Positions 43,095-52,619 of a stretch of DNA of 59,516 bases are shown in pieces (position 1 is the stretch's first letter; every line of letters begins with the position of its first letter). Below the pieces are notes generated by a model. It saw nothing but the letters and a program-made list of their open reading frames with translations, had not been told where the DNA came from and ran no database searches. Both the position numbers and the translations under genes were made by a program. Origin of the DNA: Gammaproteobacteria bacterium (GTDB taxonomy: Bacteria > Pseudomonadota > Gammaproteobacteria > Xanthomonadales > SZUA-36); contig JAUHYP010000017.1 in NCBI GenBank assembly GCA_030426265.1, forward strand, positions 1 to 59,516, given 5' to 3'.

Positions 43095-44014
43095 TCCCGC
43101 AGCTCCCTGCCGGTGAGGCGGAGGAACAGGTTCTCCAGCGTGGGGCGCTCCACCTGCACGTCACGGGGATCCAGCCCCTCCCCTTCCGCCCAGGCGTAGA
43201 AGGCGGACAGTCGGAACCCGTCCCGTGGACGCAGCGCCATCGTCCGGGTCTCCTGTCGCACCTCGCCGAAGCCTTCCAGCGCGGCCGTGCGTTCCGCGTC
43301 CAGCACGGCTTTTCGGACGCGCACGGTGTTTACCGGCGGCAGTTCTTCCAATAGGCCGTCGAGGTCGTCCAGGCGCAGGATGCGGCCCTGGTCGATGATG
43401 GCGATGCGGTCACAGAGCCGCTCGGCCTCTTCCATGTAGTGGGTCGAATAGATCACGGTCATGCCGCCGGCCTTCAGGTCCTGCAGGGTGTCGAAGATGG
43501 CGTTTCGGGACTGGGGGTCCACGCCCACGGTGGGCTCGTCGCAGAGCAGCAGCCGCGGCCCGTGGATCAGCGCGACGGCGATATTGAGCCGCCGCATCAT
43601 GCCCCCGGAAAAGTCCTTTACCGGGTCGCCGCGCCGGTCCTTCAGGCGCGCCAGGTCCAGCGCGGCATCCACGCCCTTGGACAGTGCGCTTCCGCTGAGC
43701 CCATAGAGACGGCCGAACAGCGCCAGGTTGGCCTCGGCGGTGAACTCGCGGTAGAGGGCGATGTGCTGTGGCACGAAACCCAGTTCGAGTTTGCGGGCAG
43801 GGTCATCCCCGTTGACGGGCCGGCCGAACAGGCTCAGTTCACCGCCGTCGGGCCGGTGCAGGCCGCAGACGATGTTCATGAAGGTGGACTTGCCGGCGCC
43901 GTTCGGGCCCAGCAGGCCGAACAGGCTGCCCTCGTCCACCTCGAGGTCCAGGCCGGCCAGGGCCTGCACCGTGCCGAACGATTTGCGCAGGTCGTGGGCT
44001 GCGAGTGCAATCAT
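43091..44014 (-). CDS. ABC transporter ATP-binding protein
   Basis: 307 residues. Walker A LLGPNGAGKSTFMNIV near residue 37, Q-loop in GFVPQHIALYREF, signature DFSGGMMRRLNIAVAL, Walker B LLLCDEPTVGVDPQSR and the H-loop in YSTHYMEEAERL. A C-terminal domain of about 85 residues (TVRVRKAVLDAERTAALEGF) is typical of DrrA/CcmA-type exporter ATPases. It is coupled to the ABC-2 permease that follows it. No nearby biosynthetic gene reveals what is exported. Confidence 0.92.
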   Translation of the reverse strand: MIALAAHDLRKSFGTVQALAGLDLEVDEGSLFGLLGPNGAGKSTFMNIVCGLHRPDGGELSLFGRPVNGDDPARKLELGFVPQHIALYREFTAEANLALFGRLYGLSGSALSKGVDAALDLARLKDRRGDPVKDFSGGMMRRLNIAVALIHGPRLLLCDEPTVGVDPQSRNAIFDTLQDLKAGGMTVIYSTHYMEEAERLCDRIAIIDQGRILRLDDLDGLLEELPPVNTVRVRKAVLDAERTAALEGFGEVRQETRTMALRPRDGFRLSAFYAWAEGEGLDPRDVQVERPTLENLFLRLTGRELRE

Positions 44015-44165
44015 GACGTCGAAATCCCCCCTCTTTCCCCTAGGACGTGGTTCACCTGCCCGAGGTTACAGGCAATCGGCGAGGAAATCGCCGGGCGCGG
44101 CGACCCGGCCTTGCCTCCCGCGGATGTTCCCTATACTGGAATCCGACACCGCAAGGGACTGCGCC

Positions 44166-45443
44166 ATGAATCGCTTCAGCGATACCCCCCTCCGCGAGGA
44201 CCCGGATTTCCAGGCCTGGTACGACCGCCACTTGTCGAAGCTCGATGGCGTGCAGGAGAGCGCTCGGGCCGGAGCCTGGCGCGCTTCGCTCTTGCGCGGC
44301 GCGGTGGCGGTTCCCCTGCTGATCGCGCTGTTGGGGGGCGGTGCGTACCTGTACGCATCCACCAGCCCCCTCTCGGAATGGCTCTCCCTCGTGACCGTCA
44401 TCCTGGTCCTGATCGTCCTGGTGGTCTGGGTGATCGATCCGGCGCGCAACCAGGCGGAAGTCACCAAGGCCCGGATCACACCGGCTTTGATGGCCTGGTT
44501 CGGGGACTTCCGGTTTGCGAGCAAGGACGCGTTCCCACTGGGCAATTTCCAGGACTGGGGCCTCATTCCGCGCTGGAGCGAGGAAACGACCGGCGACATC
44601 GTCGAAGGCAGCCACCGCGGCGTGCCGTTTCGGTTCGCGGAACTGGAACTGGTGGAGCGGCACGAGACCTCCGGAAGTTCGGGCAGCGGCAGCAGAAGCA
44701 GAACCCGGAGTTTTGGCGGTCTCTACGCGGAGTACGGCCTGGAGGAAGCCGTACCGGCACTCACCGTCTACCTGAGCCGCAATCCCTTCTGGTCGCAGCG
44801 AGCGGAACGCAATGGCTGGAGCCCCCTGCACTCCGGACACGATTCGTACGAGGCTTATACCTCGGGCGATCCGGCGACGACCCCCGGGTTTCCGGAGTCC
44901 CTGCCCGACACCCTGACGGGCATGGCCCTGGGACTGGGCGCCAAGCACGTGGCGGCCGTGTTCGAAGGACAGCGACTGGTCGTGCTGTTGCAGGGGGCGA
45001 GCAACGTGTTCGAGCCCCCGGTGATGCGCGCGGCCGACCTGTATGAACAGGCCGAATCGCTGCGTCGCCAGTTGGGTCTGCTGCTCTCGCCAGTGGCCGG
45101 ACTGCCGATTCCCGCAACGGTGGAAATACGGGACGAATCGGCAGCCGTGGACCAGGCGGCGAACGACGCTTCGGCCGAAGGAAAGGTGGACCGGCTGGGC
45201 GAAGGCCCGGGCTGCCTGTTCATGATGATCGCCTCCACGGCGATCTTTCTCGCCTACGGCCTCCTGCTCCGGAACCATGAAATGCCGGGGATCGCGCTGC
45301 TGACCGGACTGGTGGGCGGCCTGCTCATCGCCTGGAGCGCCTGGGACGGGCTCGAGGCGCTGCGCGGGAAACCGGTGCCCTGGTTTTCCATGCTCGCCCG
45401 CCTGGCGCTGGCCCTGGGTCCGCTCTGGTTCCTGCTGCGCTGA
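44166..45443 (+). CDS. DUF3137 domain membrane protein
   Basis: 425 residues. A hydrophobic pair near the N terminus (AVAVPLLIALLGGGAYLYA, SLVTVILVLIVLVVWVI), a soluble central domain of about 220 residues with GSHRGVPFRFAELELVER and a Ser/Gly/Arg-rich loop, then C-terminal spans (FMMIASTAIFLAYGLLL onwards). The central phrase VPFRFAELELVER resembles the DUF3137 family of unknown function. The start at 44166 follows a TATACT box (44132-44137) with a poor -35. It is divergent from the ABC transporter pair and convergent with the DUF4097 gene. Confidence 0.8.
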   Translation: MNRFSDTPLREDPDFQAWYDRHLSKLDGVQESARAGAWRASLLRGAVAVPLLIALLGGGAYLYASTSPLSEWLSLVTVILVLIVLVVWVIDPARNQAEVTKARITPALMAWFGDFRFASKDAFPLGNFQDWGLIPRWSEETTGDIVEGSHRGVPFRFAELELVERHETSGSSGSGSRSRTRSFGGLYAEYGLEEAVPALTVYLSRNPFWSQRAERNGWSPLHSGHDSYEAYTSGDPATTPGFPESLPDTLTGMALGLGAKHVAAVFEGQRLVVLLQGASNVFEPPVMRAADLYEQAESLRRQLGLLLSPVAGLPIPATVEIRDESAAVDQAANDASAEGKVDRLGEGPGCLFMMIASTAIFLAYGLLLRNHEMPGIALLTGLVGGLLIAWSAWDGLEALRGKPVPWFSMLARLALALGPLWFLLR

Positions 45444-45459
45444 TCCCCGCGCGGCGCCC

Positions 45460-46251
45460 TCAGGGCCCTTCGTCGGGGATGTCCACCTTTCCGGCGACGC
45501 CACTGTGGCGCACCTCGCCGCTGCCGTCGCGCAGCACGGCGAAATCACCACCGACGTCACGCGCCTCGATGTCACCTGAGGAGTCGCGTTCGACCAGGAC
45601 ATCACCGCCGACCTCGCGGAAACGAATGTCACCGGAGCTGTCGCGCAGGACGACCACGTTGCCGTCGATGTCACCGCCACGGATGTCGCCGGAACTGTCG
45701 GACACGATGGTCACGTCGCGGACGACGTCCATGATCTCGATATCGCCGGAGGAATCCTCGACTTCCACCGACAAGGCCCCGTCGATGTCGATGTCACCGC
45801 TGCTGTCCTTCACCGCCACTACGCCGACATCCTTGAGTTCCATGTCGCCGCTGCTGTCGCGCACGGAAAGCTCGACGTCGCGTGGTACCTCGATGGCCAG
45901 GTCGATGTACGCGTATTTGTTGCCCCAGGAGCCGAATGAAGAGGTGTCCGGCATCCGGACCGCGATGCGCGCGGCATCGCCGCCTTCGAGATCGACGCCG
46001 GCCTCCTCGAGCCATTCTTCCTCGGAGACACAGACCGTTGCCCGAACCCGGGCGCTGCGGCCCTCGACGCCGGTCACCTCCAGGTCACCGGCCGCCGCGA
46101 TGATTTCCAGCGTGCGGCTGTCGGCCAGGTCCAGCGTTTCGTCGACCTGCTTGCGGTGCTCGCAGCCGCCCCAGGCCAGCGCGGCCCCGGTGGGTGCGAG
46201 GCACAGAGTCAGGGCCAGCAGCCCGGTCATGGATGGTTTGCGGTGTTTCAC
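45460..46251 (-). CDS. exported DUF4097-type beta-helix protein with DSSGDI repeats
   Basis: 263 residues with a signal peptide ending ALAWGGCEH. From residue 132 to near the end there are seven turns of 17-19 residues. Each starts DSSGDI or a close form: DSSGDM once, DSSGDI five times, then DGSGEV. The spacing settles to 19. This is the regular right-handed or solenoid beta-helix seen in DUF4097/DUF2807 putative adhesins. The Asp and Ser of each turn would line up along one face. Cys30 and Cys74 are the only cysteines near the mature N terminus. Periplasmic or surface location is likely; function is unknown. Confidence 0.85.
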   Translation of the reverse strand: MKHRKPSMTGLLALTLCLAPTGAALAWGGCEHRKQVDETLDLADSRTLEIIAAAGDLEVTGVEGRSARVRATVCVSEEEWLEEAGVDLEGGDAARIAVRMPDTSSFGSWGNKYAYIDLAIEVPRDVELSVRDSSGDMELKDVGVVAVKDSSGDIDIDGALSVEVEDSSGDIEIMDVVRDVTIVSDSSGDIRGGDIDGNVVVLRDSSGDIRFREVGGDVLVERDSSGDIEARDVGGDFAVLRDGSGEVRHSGVAGKVDIPDEGP

Positions 46252-46385
46252 GTTCTGTCCTCCTGTGCGCGGCCGCGCCCAGGATGGCGCGCGCTCATTA
46301 CCCGGCCTCCGGCGGAGGCCTTTTACCTGTGACGCTCCTGTCCCGCGCGGGGTTTAAACCGCCGCCGGCCGATCGACGGGTGCGT

Positions 46386-47555
46386 TCACGGGCGCCGCAG
46401 GGCCGGCGTGACCAGCAACAGGCCGGCGAAGGCCACCACCGGCGCCAGCGCCGCCCAGAGCACCCCGTGCCAGCCGAAGCGCACCAGGAACCAGCCGGAG
46501 CCCAGCGAGACCAGCGCCTGGACCGAAAACACCAGGAAGTCGTTGAAGGCCTGCACCCGGTAGCGCTCGGCGGGTTCGTAGCCTCGAGGGAGCAGATTGG
46601 TTCCGGCCAGGAACAGGAAATTCCAGCCCACCCCCAGCAGGACCATCGCGACCCAGTAGTGCAACAGGGCCGTGTCGCGGAAGGCGACCACCAGGGTCAC
46701 GGCATAGGCCGCCAGCCCCAGCCAGAGCAAGCGACGGAAGCCCAGGCGGGCGGCGAGCCAACCAAAGATCAGCGACGGGAGGTACATGCCGGCGATGTGC
46801 GACTGGATCACCCACTTGGTCGCTTCGAGCCCATGGCCCGCATGCTCGTGCATGCTGATCGGCGCGGCGGTCATCACGAAGGTCATCACCGCATAACCGG
46901 CCATGGCCGCGGCGATGGCCAGGACCATGATCGGCTGCCGCAGGATCGCACGCAGGGGGCGCCCTCCGTCCTTCGCCACCGAGGCTTCCACGACCGGCTC
47001 CCGGTAGAAGGCGATGATGACCAGGCCCAGGAGGTAGGCGCCGACCAGCAGGACGTAGGAGCCGGCGTAGTCCGTGGCCAGCAGGTCGCGGCCGAGCACG
47101 GCCAGTTCCGGCCCGACAAAGGCGCCGAGGATCCCGCCGAGCAGCAGCACGGACGTCGCCTGCGGCGCCTGCTCGGCCGGCACCATTTCCAGGGCGGCAA
47201 AGCGGTACTGGTGACCGGCCGCACCGGCCCAGCCCATGGCGAAGGTGCCCAGGCAGAACAGCGTGAAGCTCCCGAGAACGAGCGCGGCGGCGCAGCCCAG
47301 GGCCGCGGCGATTGCCAACCCGCCATAGGCCAGGAACACGGGCCGCCGACCGAATCGCTGCAGCGCGCGCCCCGTGGGCAGGGTGGAGGCGGCCACGCCA
47401 ACCACCGTGAGCGCGATCGGCAGCGTCGCCCAGCCCGGCGCCGGGGCCAGGCGCAGGCCGATGATGCCCGCGATGAGCACCGTGAGGGCCGTGCCGCCCA
47501 TCATCAGGGCGTAGGCGACCATGAGCCGCCAGACGGGAAAGGGAACCTGCCGCAT
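46386..47555 (-). CDS. major facilitator superfamily transporter
   Basis: 389 residues with about twelve spans. The loop between spans 2 and 3 carries LPTGRALQRFGRRPVFLAYG, the MFS signature with its basic residues, and a second-half counterpart FGWLAARLGFRRLLWLGL. No large loops or binding motifs give away the substrate; drug or metabolite export is the common role of this group. It is in tandem with the PAP2 gene on the same strand, 75 bp away, and downstream of nothing informative. Confidence 0.88.
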   Translation of the reverse strand: MRQVPFPVWRLMVAYALMMGGTALTVLIAGIIGLRLAPAPGWATLPIALTVVGVAASTLPTGRALQRFGRRPVFLAYGGLAIAAALGCAAALVLGSFTLFCLGTFAMGWAGAAGHQYRFAALEMVPAEQAPQATSVLLLGGILGAFVGPELAVLGRDLLATDYAGSYVLLVGAYLLGLVIIAFYREPVVEASVAKDGGRPLRAILRQPIMVLAIAAAMAGYAVMTFVMTAAPISMHEHAGHGLEATKWVIQSHIAGMYLPSLIFGWLAARLGFRRLLWLGLAAYAVTLVVAFRDTALLHYWVAMVLLGVGWNFLFLAGTNLLPRGYEPAERYRVQAFNDFLVFSVQALVSLGSGWFLVRFGWHGVLWAALAPVVAFAGLLLVTPALRRP

Positions 47556-47630
47556 CGGCGAAGCCTACCGCAGCGCGGGCGCGCGGTGCACCGTCACAGC
47601 GACGCGGCGCGCTTCAGTCGACGAAGGCGT

Positions 47631-48170
47631 TCAGGCGATGGGGAGCAGGGGGACGGCGAATGCGAGGACCAGGCCGACCAGGGCGCCCAGAACCACGTCC
47701 GTCGGATAGTGCAGGCCGAGAATCACCCGCGATGCCGCGACCATCAGGGTGAACGGCACCAGCAGCCAGGCCCAGGCCGGAAAGCCCGCGCAGACGATCA
47801 GCGTGAACATGACGGCATGCAGGGTGTGCCCGGAAGGAAAACTGAACTGGTCCAGGGGCGCCGCGCCGAGCACGATGGCGTCGTCCGCCATGAATGGCCT
47901 CGGGCGGTGCGTGAGGTGTTTGATCAGCTTGTACACCAGGACACCGGCGATACCGGCGAGGGCCATTCGCAGGCTGACGTCGAGGCCTTCCCGGCCATGC
48001 ACCAGCGGCAGGACAAGCATCAGGACGTACCAGAATTTTCCGTTGCCCAGCCAGCTCACGACCGCGAAAAAGCGGCGCACGGGGGCGAACACGCAGGCCC
48101 GGTTGAACCGCAGGCACAGGGCCAGGTCCAGGGCGGCCATCTTCTGTACGGATTGTACGTTCCAGTCCAT
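47631..48170 (-). CDS. PAP2-family membrane phosphatase
   Basis: 179 residues with five or six spans. The three phosphatase motifs are complete: KHLTHRPRPF (K-x6-R-P), FSFPSGHTLHAV (P-S-G-H) and ASRVILGLHYPTDVVLG (S-R-x5-H-x3-D). The enzyme removes phosphate from lipid or prenyl pyrophosphates at the periplasmic face, such as undecaprenyl pyrophosphate or phosphatidylglycerophosphate. Given the two polyprenyl-based glycan clusters in the window, carrier recycling is plausible, but this gene is not beside them. Confidence 0.9.
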   Translation of the reverse strand: MDWNVQSVQKMAALDLALCLRFNRACVFAPVRRFFAVVSWLGNGKFWYVLMLVLPLVHGREGLDVSLRMALAGIAGVLVYKLIKHLTHRPRPFMADDAIVLGAAPLDQFSFPSGHTLHAVMFTLIVCAGFPAWAWLLVPFTLMVAASRVILGLHYPTDVVLGALVGLVLAFAVPLLPIA

Positions 48171-48280
48171 CGCTTGACCCCAGAAGGCCTGGATGGAAGC
48201 TTGCGCCCGCGCGGTGACAGGGCCTTGACCGTTTCATGAAGCTTTTGTGTACGTGCCCCCGGGAGCCGGGGACATCCGCC

Positions 48281-51200
48281 CTACCCCGCGCCGTGGAACT
48301 CGGCGCCGCCGTGGCCGCGCTGGAACAGGCGGTAGAGCGTGGGCACCATGAACAGGGTCAGCAGGCTGGCCACTCCGAGGCCGGCCACGATGGAGGAGGC
48401 CACCGGGCCCCAGACCAGGGACTTGCCGCCCAGGCCCACCGCCAACGAGAACAGCCCGGCGATGGTGGTCGTGGTCGTCATGAGGATGGGCACGACACGC
48501 CGCCGCGCGGCATAGACCGTCGCATGCAGCGGCCGCATGCCGGCCGCGATGCGCGCATTGGCCGCGTCGATGAGCACGATGGCGCTGTTCACGGCAATGC
48601 CCGTCAGCGCGATCACGCCATACAGCGTGTAGAGGCTGAGCGGGTTGCCGGTCAGCAACAGGCCGACGACCACGCCCGTGAATGCCATGGGCACCGTCGA
48701 CAGGATCAGCAGGGGCTGGAAGTAGCTGCGGAACTGGGTGGCGATGATCAGGTAGATCAGCCCCAGCCCCATCAGGAACAGGCCGGCCATGGCGTCCAGC
48801 GACTCCTGGATGTCGTCCAGTGCGCCGGACTGGTCGATGTTGGTGTTCGGGAACTGCCCCTGGATCGCGGCCCAGCCCTCGGCCAGTTGCCGGTTCACCG
48901 TGACCGTGTCGGTGACCGCGGGGTCGATGTCGGCTTCCACCGTCAGGGCGCGCCGGTAGTTGTAGTGCTGAATGGCGCCGCGGCCGCGTTCGGTCCGCAC
49001 GGTCGCCAGCGCTCCGAAGGTGGTCACCCCGCCGCCGGGCGTCACGATGGGGTCCTGGAGCAGCGCGCGCACGTCCGTGAAGTCGCGATCCGGGCCGCGC
49101 ACGCGCAGTTCGACCTTTTCCCCCTCGTCTCGGAAGAAGGCCACGATCTCGCCGTCGCGGTGCAGGCGCAGGGCACGGGCCACTTCCCCGGGGCTGAGCC
49201 CGGCCCGGCGGACCGCCTGCTGGTCCAGCTCCAGGACCAGTTCCGCCCGGCCCGGAACATCGTTGTCGGTCACGTTCAGCGTACCCGGGAGGTCGCGCAC
49301 CAGGGCCTTCACGGCGTCGGTCGCCGCCCGCAGTTCCTCGAAATCATCCGCGCGGACCTTGGCGCTGACGTCCCGCGCCGTCGGCGGGCCGCCGTCGATG
49401 ACCGTGAAGCTGACCACGCCGTCCACGGAGGTCTGTCGCACGGCGTCCTCCATGCCCGCGACCACTTCCTGGACCGAGCGGGCGCCATCCTCCGCCGGCG
49501 CCAGTGAGACCTGGACCTGCGCGTACTGGTCACCGTAGAGCGCCTCGGTGTCGGTGAACTTGATGCCGGCGTTGACCGTGACCGCTCGCGCTTCCCCCGG
49601 CAGCAGGTGTTCGCGGACCACCTGCTCCATCTGGATGCCCTGGCGAAGGGTTTCCTCGATGGGCGCATCCGGTGGCATGTCCAGGTTGACGTAGAACAGG
49701 CGGATCGGGTCGGCGAGGAAAAATTCCATGCGGATCAGGCCCATGCCCACCGCCGTGGCCGCCAGCACGAAGGACAGCGCGCCCGCGGCGAGATAGCGCA
49801 CCGGGCGGCGCATCACGTGGCACAGCATGCGCGTGTAACGGATCCGGATCAGGTGGGTCCAGCGCGCCCGCGTGCCGCGGATCCGCCCGCTGCCCACGGC
49901 GTTCACCCGCTTGCGGCCGGACAGGCCGATGACGTGGCTGGGGAGAATCCAGAACGCCTCCACCAGGCTCACCGCCAGGCCCACGGTGACCACGAAGGGA
50001 ATCACGAACATGAACTTGCCCACGATGCCCGGCAGGAGCATCAACGGCAGAAAGGCGGCGATGGTGGTCATGACCGCCGAGGTCACCGGCTGCGCCACCT
50101 CGCGCAGGGAATCCAGCGCCGCCTGCAGCCCTTCCGCGCCCCGCTGCAGGCGGTAATACATCGCCTCCACCACGACCACCGCGTCGTCCACCAGCATGCC
50201 CAGGACGATGACGATGCCGAGGAGCACGGACACGTTGAGCGTGTTGCCGGTGAAGTTCAACACCCACATCGTGCCGGCGATGGAGAACAGGATGCCCAGC
50301 GTCACCATGGCGGCGATGCGCAGGCCCAGGAAGGCCCAGCACACGCCCAGCACCAGCACCAGTCCGAGCAGTGCGTTGTTCTGCATGATTCGGATGGCGT
50401 TGCGGGTCGCGACGGTCTGGTCGTCCGCCAGGACCAGTCGGATGCCGCTGCCCTCGAGTTGGGCGTTGCGGTTTTCGATGTACTCGTCGAGACGGTCGAT
50501 GAGCTCCAGGGTGTTGGTATTCGGCACCTTGGCCACCGACAGGGCCGCCGCCGGGCGCCCCTCGAAGGACACCAGCTGGCTCGCGTCCTCGCGGGCCCGC
50601 TGGATGGACGCGATTTCCTCCAGGGCCACGTAGTCGCCGCCCCCACCCTGTGGCGCGACCTGGAATTCGGCCAGGCGCTCCGGGTCTTCCGTCGTGCCTT
50701 CCACGCGCACCAGCCACTCGTCCCCGGCCACGCTGGCCCGGCCCGCGAAGGTGTCGCGGAAGGCCAGTCCCAGGGCGTCGGCCACGTCGGCCGCACGCAG
50801 GCCGCGCGCCGCGAGGTCCTCCGGGCGCAGGCGCACCTGCAGTTCCGGCTCCCGCACCCCGATGTCGATGACCTGGTCCACGCCGGCCAGGCGCTCCAGG
50901 TCGTCGCGGGCGATGCGCGCCTGGCGGCGCAGCGACTCGTCGTCCGCCTGGCCCGACACCACCACCAGCGCCGTCGGGAAGCCGGTCGAGGTGGTCACCT
51001 CCAGGACCCAGGGGTCTTCCGCCTCCTCGGGAAGCTCTTCGTTGGCCTTGGTCTGCAGTTCCCGGCGCACGTCGTTGATGCGCTTGTCGAACTCGCGCTC
51101 GGACAGGTCCCGGAAACGGATCAGCAGGCTGGAGGAGTTCTCGCGGGTGGTGCTGATCACCCAGCGGATGTCCTGCACGTTGCGGATGCCGTCCTCCAGC

Positions 51201-51391
51201 GGACCGGTCACCAGCTGCTCCACGTCCTCGGCGGATGCGCCGGGCAGCAGGGTGCGCACCACCACCCAGTTGAAATTGATCTCCGGGTCCTGTTCGCGCG
51301 GCATGGAGAAATAGGACAGCAGGCCCATGGCCATCACCACGCCGAACAGGATGTTGACCAGCGGGTGGTTGGTGAGGAGGCGCGCGTACAC
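48281..51391 (-). CDS. RND efflux pump inner-membrane transporter
   Basis: 1036 residues, the family length. One N-terminal span, two large periplasmic domains and the two six-span bundles of AcrB-like proteins. LPGASAEDVEQLVTGPLE and the opening ending FSMPREQDPEINFNW lie near the start. The fourth span has VIVLGMLVDDAVVVVEAMYY with the paired acidic residues of the proton relay. SLYTLYGVIALTGIAVNSAIVLID lies near the C terminus. It exports lipophilic compounds through the adaptor encoded 18 bp upstream and an outer-membrane channel; no TolC-like gene is in the window. The substrate is not readable. Confidence 0.94.
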   Translation of the reverse strand: MYARLLTNHPLVNILFGVVMAMGLLSYFSMPREQDPEINFNWVVVRTLLPGASAEDVEQLVTGPLEDGIRNVQDIRWVISTTRENSSSLLIRFRDLSEREFDKRINDVRRELQTKANEELPEEAEDPWVLEVTTSTGFPTALVVVSGQADDESLRRQARIARDDLERLAGVDQVIDIGVREPELQVRLRPEDLAARGLRAADVADALGLAFRDTFAGRASVAGDEWLVRVEGTTEDPERLAEFQVAPQGGGGDYVALEEIASIQRAREDASQLVSFEGRPAAALSVAKVPNTNTLELIDRLDEYIENRNAQLEGSGIRLVLADDQTVATRNAIRIMQNNALLGLVLVLGVCWAFLGLRIAAMVTLGILFSIAGTMWVLNFTGNTLNVSVLLGIVIVLGMLVDDAVVVVEAMYYRLQRGAEGLQAALDSLREVAQPVTSAVMTTIAAFLPLMLLPGIVGKFMFVIPFVVTVGLAVSLVEAFWILPSHVIGLSGRKRVNAVGSGRIRGTRARWTHLIRIRYTRMLCHVMRRPVRYLAAGALSFVLAATAVGMGLIRMEFFLADPIRLFYVNLDMPPDAPIEETLRQGIQMEQVVREHLLPGEARAVTVNAGIKFTDTEALYGDQYAQVQVSLAPAEDGARSVQEVVAGMEDAVRQTSVDGVVSFTVIDGGPPTARDVSAKVRADDFEELRAATDAVKALVRDLPGTLNVTDNDVPGRAELVLELDQQAVRRAGLSPGEVARALRLHRDGEIVAFFRDEGEKVELRVRGPDRDFTDVRALLQDPIVTPGGGVTTFGALATVRTERGRGAIQHYNYRRALTVEADIDPAVTDTVTVNRQLAEGWAAIQGQFPNTNIDQSGALDDIQESLDAMAGLFLMGLGLIYLIIATQFRSYFQPLLILSTVPMAFTGVVVGLLLTGNPLSLYTLYGVIALTGIAVNSAIVLIDAANARIAAGMRPLHATVYAARRRVVPILMTTTTTIAGLFSLAVGLGGKSLVWGPVASSIVAGLGVASLLTLFMVPTLYRLFQRGHGGAEFHGAG

Positions 51392-51409
51392 GGGTTGCTC
51401 AGCAGGGCT

Positions 51410-52444
51410 TCAGCGGCTTGCGATGGGGTCGCCGTCCTGGAGACGGTCCTGTCCCTGCACCACAACCTGGCTGTCCCGGGGCAGATCCACCGGGGAGGGG
51501 CGGCCCTCTTCGGCGCCCGGTACGGGCACGAACTCGGCCCGGCCTTCGCGGGCGAGGAACACACCCAGGGCGCCACCGCGACGGCTCAGCAGGCTGGCCG
51601 GCAACTGTCCGGACGCCACTTCCCAGACCAGTTCGCCGCTGCGGCCGGGTTCCGGGACATCGCCGGCGAAACCGAAGCGGGCGCGGCGCGCGCGCCGTCC
51701 CGGGTCCACCACGGGCGACAGGCGCAGGAGACGCACGTCCCAGTGCTGGCCGCGGGACTCGAAGGCCAGTCGGGAAGCGGTCTCCAGGCTGGCCGCATCC
51801 GCCTCGGGGACCTGGGCGTCCAGTTCGAGTTGCCCGCTCTGCACGAACCGCAGCAGGGGGCTGCCGACCGTCACGTAGGCGCCCACCTGGGCCGCGCGTT
51901 CCTGCACCGCACCGTCGAAGGGCGCCAGCACCCGGCACTTGTCGAGGTTGCGCTGGGCGATGTGCACCTGGGCCCGCGCGCTGCGGATCTCGGCCTCGCC
52001 GACGGCCAGGGCCGTTTCACGGGTCAGCAGTTCGTCGGCCGAAACATAGTTGGACGCGCCCAGGGTCCGCGCTCGCTCCAGCTTGGCGGCGGCCTCGGCG
52101 TGGCGCGCCTGGGCCGAGGCCAGCGCGGCTTCCGCTGCCTCGAGCTGCAGGCGGTAGTCCCGGTCGTCCAGTTCGACCAGCAATTCTCCCGCCGCGACGC
52201 GTGCCCCCACGTCGGCGCCCACGCTGCGAACGACGGCGTTGACTTCCGCCGCCATCAGGCTGTCGTTCAGGGGCAGGACCTCCGCCGGCGCCCGGTGCTC
52301 GAGATCCACCAGCACTTCCGACAGCGGCGCCAGCTGCACCGGAACCGGAGCAGCCCCGGCCGACTGCGCCGGCGCAGGAGTCGGGGCCAGGGACGCGAGC
52401 GCGACGACCAGGCCGGCAATGAAATGGGGCATACGGTGGCGCAT
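51410..52444 (-). CDS. RND pump periplasmic adaptor (membrane fusion protein)
   Basis: 344 residues starting at an ATG that gives a clean signal peptide (FIAGLVVALASLAPTPAPAQS). The longer open frame upstream has no signal and is rejected. Barrel-sandwich start VNAVVRSVGADVGARVAAGE, a coiled-coil hairpin (LEAAEAALASAQARHAEAAA), the return YRLQLEAAE to RVLAPFDGAVQERAAQVG and a beta-barrel domain identify the HlyD/AcrA family. It bridges the RND pump and an outer-membrane channel. It is 18 bp ahead of the pump gene in the same operon and divergent from the mla-like operon. Confidence 0.92.
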   Translation of the reverse strand: MRHRMPHFIAGLVVALASLAPTPAPAQSAGAAPVPVQLAPLSEVLVDLEHRAPAEVLPLNDSLMAAEVNAVVRSVGADVGARVAAGELLVELDDRDYRLQLEAAEAALASAQARHAEAAAKLERARTLGASNYVSADELLTRETALAVGEAEIRSARAQVHIAQRNLDKCRVLAPFDGAVQERAAQVGAYVTVGSPLLRFVQSGQLELDAQVPEADAASLETASRLAFESRGQHWDVRLLRLSPVVDPGRRARRARFGFAGDVPEPGRSGELVWEVASGQLPASLLSRRGGALGVFLAREGRAEFVPVPGAEEGRPSPVDLPRDSQVVVQGQDRLQDGDPIASR

Positions 52445-52619
52445 GGTGCGGTCCTGGCGATCCTCTCGTTGCGTCGTGTGGGCGTTGCTTGAATGGGCAT
52501 TGCGACGGGCACGGCCATGACCGGTCCTGGCAAGGCGGGACCATCCCCCATGAGCACATGTTTCCGGCCGAGGGCCCATCTTAGGACGAATCGTGCCGCC
52601 GACAAACCCTTGTGCTTAA

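Noticed and set aside
48257-48271. Short CCCCGG/CCGGGG hairpin after the RND gene
   Set aside because: Only a 6-bp stem with a 3-base loop and no T-run; too common by chance in GC-rich sequence to call a terminator.
49607-52492. Open frame of 961 codons antisense to the RND pump and adaptor
   Set aside because: Composition rich in His, Gln and Arg without domains, opposite two clear genes. Long antisense frames are common in GC-rich DNA. The same applies to frames at 46194-48239 and 39744-40943.
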